Translations under genes and position numbers: made by a program | Part shown: in pieces, positions 31,718 through 34,118 of the stretch | How positions within the stretch are numbered: the stretch's first letter is position 1 | Layout of the letters: each line of letters starts with the position of its first letter | NCBI GenBank assembly: GCA_013812235.1 | Contig: JACCTU010000178.1 | Location: forward strand, 1 to 34,118 | Source of the DNA: Actinomycetota bacterium | GTDB taxonomy: Bacteria; Actinomycetota; Thermoleophilia; Gaiellales; Gaiellaceae | Direction of reading: 5' to 3' | Length of the DNA: 34,118 nucleotides | The notes under the pieces: model-generated | The model's database searches: none | The model's input: only the letters and a program-made list of their open reading frames with translations | What the model was told of the DNA's origin: nothing

Positions 31718-34116
31718 GCGCGGAGCCGATTCCGGTCGTCAACCTGCTGCTCGTCGACGACCGCGAGCAGAACCTCGTCGCACTCCGAGCGATCCTCGAG
31801 CCGCTCGGCGAGAACCTCGTCAGCGCGAAATCCGGCGAGGAGGCGCTCCGGGCGCTGCTCCACCAGGACTTCGCGTGCATCCTGCTCGACGTCCAGATGC
31901 CGGGTCTGGATGGGTTCGACACGGCCGAGGTGATCAAGCAGCGCGAGCGGTCGACGTCGATCCCGATCATCTTCCTGACCGCGATCTCGAAAGAGGAGCA
32001 GCACGTGTTCCGCGGCTACTCCACGGGCGCGGTCGACTACCTCTTCAAACCGTTCGACCCCGACGTGCTTCGCTCGAAGGTCGCGGTCTTCATCGACCTG
32101 CACCGCAAGACGGCGGAGGTGAAGCGCCAGGGAGAGCTCCTGCGTCAGCGCGACGTCGCCGAGGAACGGCGGGCCAGCGACGACCGCTACCGGCAGCTCG
32201 CGGACGCGATGCCGCAGATCGTGTGGGCCGCAGACCGGGAAGGCCGTGCGACGTACTACAACCGCCGCTGGTACGAGTACACGGGTCAGTCCGTCGAGGT
32301 CGCGGGCGAGGCCGGCTGGAAGCTTGCCGTGCACCCAAACGATCTCCCCGCGGCGGTCGCGAAACGCACCGAGACGCTCGCCTCCGGAGAGGTCTTCGAG
32401 GTCGAGTACCGCTTCCGTGCTGCCGACGGAACGTATCGCTGGCACCTCGGCCGCGCGGTCCCGATCCGCGGCGCGGCCGGTGCGATCGACTTCTGGATCG
32501 GCACCGCAACCGACATCCACGACCACAAGCGCACCCAGCAGGCGCAGGAATTCCTTCTCGAGGCGGGCGAGCTGCTCGGAACGTCGCTCCACTACATCGA
32601 CACGCTCGAGGCGGTCGCGCGGGCGGCCGTGCCGTCGGTGGCCGACTGGGCCTCTGTGCACATCGTCGACGGGGGGCAGCTGCGACAGGTCGTGCTGGCG
32701 CACGTAGACCCGCAAAAGATCGTCTTCGCCGAGGAGCTGCAGCTGCGCTACCCGCCCAACGAGCAGAGTGCCGCCGCCGAGGTGATCCGGACCGGCAAGT
32801 CGCAGTTCGTGAACGAGCTGACCGACGAGAGGCTGCGCGGGAACGCCGTCGACGAGCTGCAGTACGAGCTGATCCGCGAGCTCGGCGTCGAGTCGTTTCT
32901 CTGCGTGCCGCTCACCGTCCAGGATCGGGTGCTCGGCGCTATCACGCTGGCGACGGCCGAGTCGGGCCGCCGTTACGACGAGATCGACCTTCGCTTCGCC
33001 GAGGAGCTCGGGCGGCGCGCGGCCACGGCGATCGAGAACGCGCGGCTCTACCAGGTGGCCGACGAGCGGGCGCAGGCCTCGCGGGTGCTCCAGTCGGTCG
33101 CCGACGGCGTCGTGCTCGTCGACAAGGAAGGAATCGTGCGGCTCTGGAACCCGGCAGCTGCGCGGATCACCGGCTTCGGGATCGAGGACGTGATCGGCCG
33201 GTCGATCGTGGAGGTCGTTCCGGGCTGGGAGCAGCTCGCGCTGCGGATCCCGGTCGCCGAGGACCCCGGGACCGGCCGCGCGGAAACGACGCCGGTCGAG
33301 CTCGGCGGTCGCGAGCTCTGGATCTCCGGCTCGGGCGTCGAGCTCGACGAGGGCGTCGTCTACGCCTTTCGCGACCTGACCGAGGAGCGGGCGCTCGAGC
33401 GGATGCGCAGCGACTTCGTCGCGACGGTCTCCCACGAGCTGCGCACACCCCTGGCGGCGATCTACGGCGCCGCGCTCACGATTCGCCGGCCCGACCTCGA
33501 GCTCGACGCGGAGCTCCGCGACCACCTGCTGCAGGTGATCGCGGACGAGTCGGACCGGCTCGCCTCGATCGTCGATGAGCTTTTGATCGCGAGCCACCTG
33601 GACTCGGGGCGGATCCGGCTGGCGATCGCGGACTGCGACCCTGCCGACCTCGTGACCGGGGTCGTCGAGGCCGCCGGGATCCACGTCCCGAGCAACGTGC
33701 AGCTCGTCGTCGAGGTCGAGCCGGAGCTCCCCCGCGTGCGCGCGGACCCGAACCAGCTCCGGCAGGTGATCGGCAACCTCGTCGACAACGCGGTCAAGTA
33801 CTCGCCCGACGGCGGCGAGGTGCGCGTCGCGGCTGCAGCAAACGGCGGGTCGGTTCGCTTCTCCGTCAGCGACAGCGGGCTCGGGATCCCCGCGGGCGAG
33901 CAGCGCCGGATCTTCGAGAAGTTCTACCGCCTCGATCCCAACATGACCCGCGGGATCGGAGGCACCGGGCTCGGGCTCTACATCTCCAGCGAGCTGGTGC
34001 GGCGCTTCGACGGGCGGATCTGGGTGGACTCGCGGGAAGGTGAGGGCTCGACCTTCCACGTGGAGCTCCCGACGGCGGCGCACTCAAAGCGCAAGCGGAC
34101 AGCAGTCGCGTCTTAG
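31714..34116 (+). CDS. Sensor histidine kinase REC-PAS-GAF-PAS-HisKA-HATPase
   Basis: GTG 31714 (GTGA overlap with cheB): NLLLVDDREQNLVALRAILEPLG...CILLDVQMPGLDGFDTAEVIKQRE...; PAS (DDRYRQLADAMPQIVWAADREGRATYYNRRWYEYTG); GAF; FVATVSHELRTPLAAIYGAAL; NLVDNAVKYSPDGGEV; GIGGTGLGLYISSELVRRFDG. Confidence 0.92.
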   Translation: MSAEPIPVVNLLLVDDREQNLVALRAILEPLGENLVSAKSGEEALRALLHQDFACILLDVQMPGLDGFDTAEVIKQRERSTSIPIIFLTAISKEEQHVFRGYSTGAVDYLFKPFDPDVLRSKVAVFIDLHRKTAEVKRQGELLRQRDVAEERRASDDRYRQLADAMPQIVWAADREGRATYYNRRWYEYTGQSVEVAGEAGWKLAVHPNDLPAAVAKRTETLASGEVFEVEYRFRAADGTYRWHLGRAVPIRGAAGAIDFWIGTATDIHDHKRTQQAQEFLLEAGELLGTSLHYIDTLEAVARAAVPSVADWASVHIVDGGQLRQVVLAHVDPQKIVFAEELQLRYPPNEQSAAAEVIRTGKSQFVNELTDERLRGNAVDELQYELIRELGVESFLCVPLTVQDRVLGAITLATAESGRRYDEIDLRFAEELGRRAATAIENARLYQVADERAQASRVLQSVADGVVLVDKEGIVRLWNPAAARITGFGIEDVIGRSIVEVVPGWEQLALRIPVAEDPGTGRAETTPVELGGRELWISGSGVELDEGVVYAFRDLTEERALERMRSDFVATVSHELRTPLAAIYGAALTIRRPDLELDAELRDHLLQVIADESDRLASIVDELLIASHLDSGRIRLAIADCDPADLVTGVVEAAGIHVPSNVQLVVEVEPELPRVRADPNQLRQVIGNLVDNAVKYSPDGGEVRVAAAANGGSVRFSVSDSGLGIPAGEQRRIFEKFYRLDPNMTRGIGGTGLGLYISSELVRRFDGRIWVDSREGEGSTFHVELPTAAHSKRKRTAVAS

Positions 34117-34118
34117 AG

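Noticed and set aside
31669-34083. 804-aa minus-strand ORF
   Set aside because: Antisense to the REC-PAS-GAF-kinase, which has complete domain motifs on the + strand.

Overview
High-GC window, probably from an actinobacterial chromosome (possibly Thermoleophilia-like; this is an inference from gene content and codon bias, not a search). It is densely packed with many 1-4 nt start/stop overlaps. Most genes are housekeeping: M29 aminopeptidase (partial), tandem Xer recombinases, citrate synthase / malate dehydrogenase (divergent), SDR, PDZ-Lon protease, aminotransferase, sucCD, acyl-CoA carboxylase subunits and PgsA. Accessory and signalling content: two membrane GGDEF proteins (one with HD-GYP), a RAYT transposase between REP-like palindromes, a trans-sulfuration PLP enzyme, and a signalling operon of a giant poly-HAMP hybrid histidine kinase, CheR, CheB and a REC-PAS-GAF-kinase. 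Main points for follow-up: (1) a short Asp/Thr/Ser-rich peptide directly upstream of a JmjC/cupin-type oxygenase whose conserved N-terminus has no canonical in-frame start and begins just after the peptide stop at a GC hairpin; (2) a 22-bp perfect palindrome between divergent citrate synthase and malate dehydrogenase; (3) a methyltransferase nested between sucC and sucD with overlapping junctions; (4) an 8-unit, 276-bp-periodic HAMP array where a single 277-nt spacing locates a frameshift; (5) a RAYT/REP locus; (6) twin GGDEF genes preceded by a shared ACTCGTYCGGGTGAT element and a 31-aa mini-ORF. No tRNA, rRNA or CRISPR array was recognised. All calls come from reading the sequence; no database search was run.
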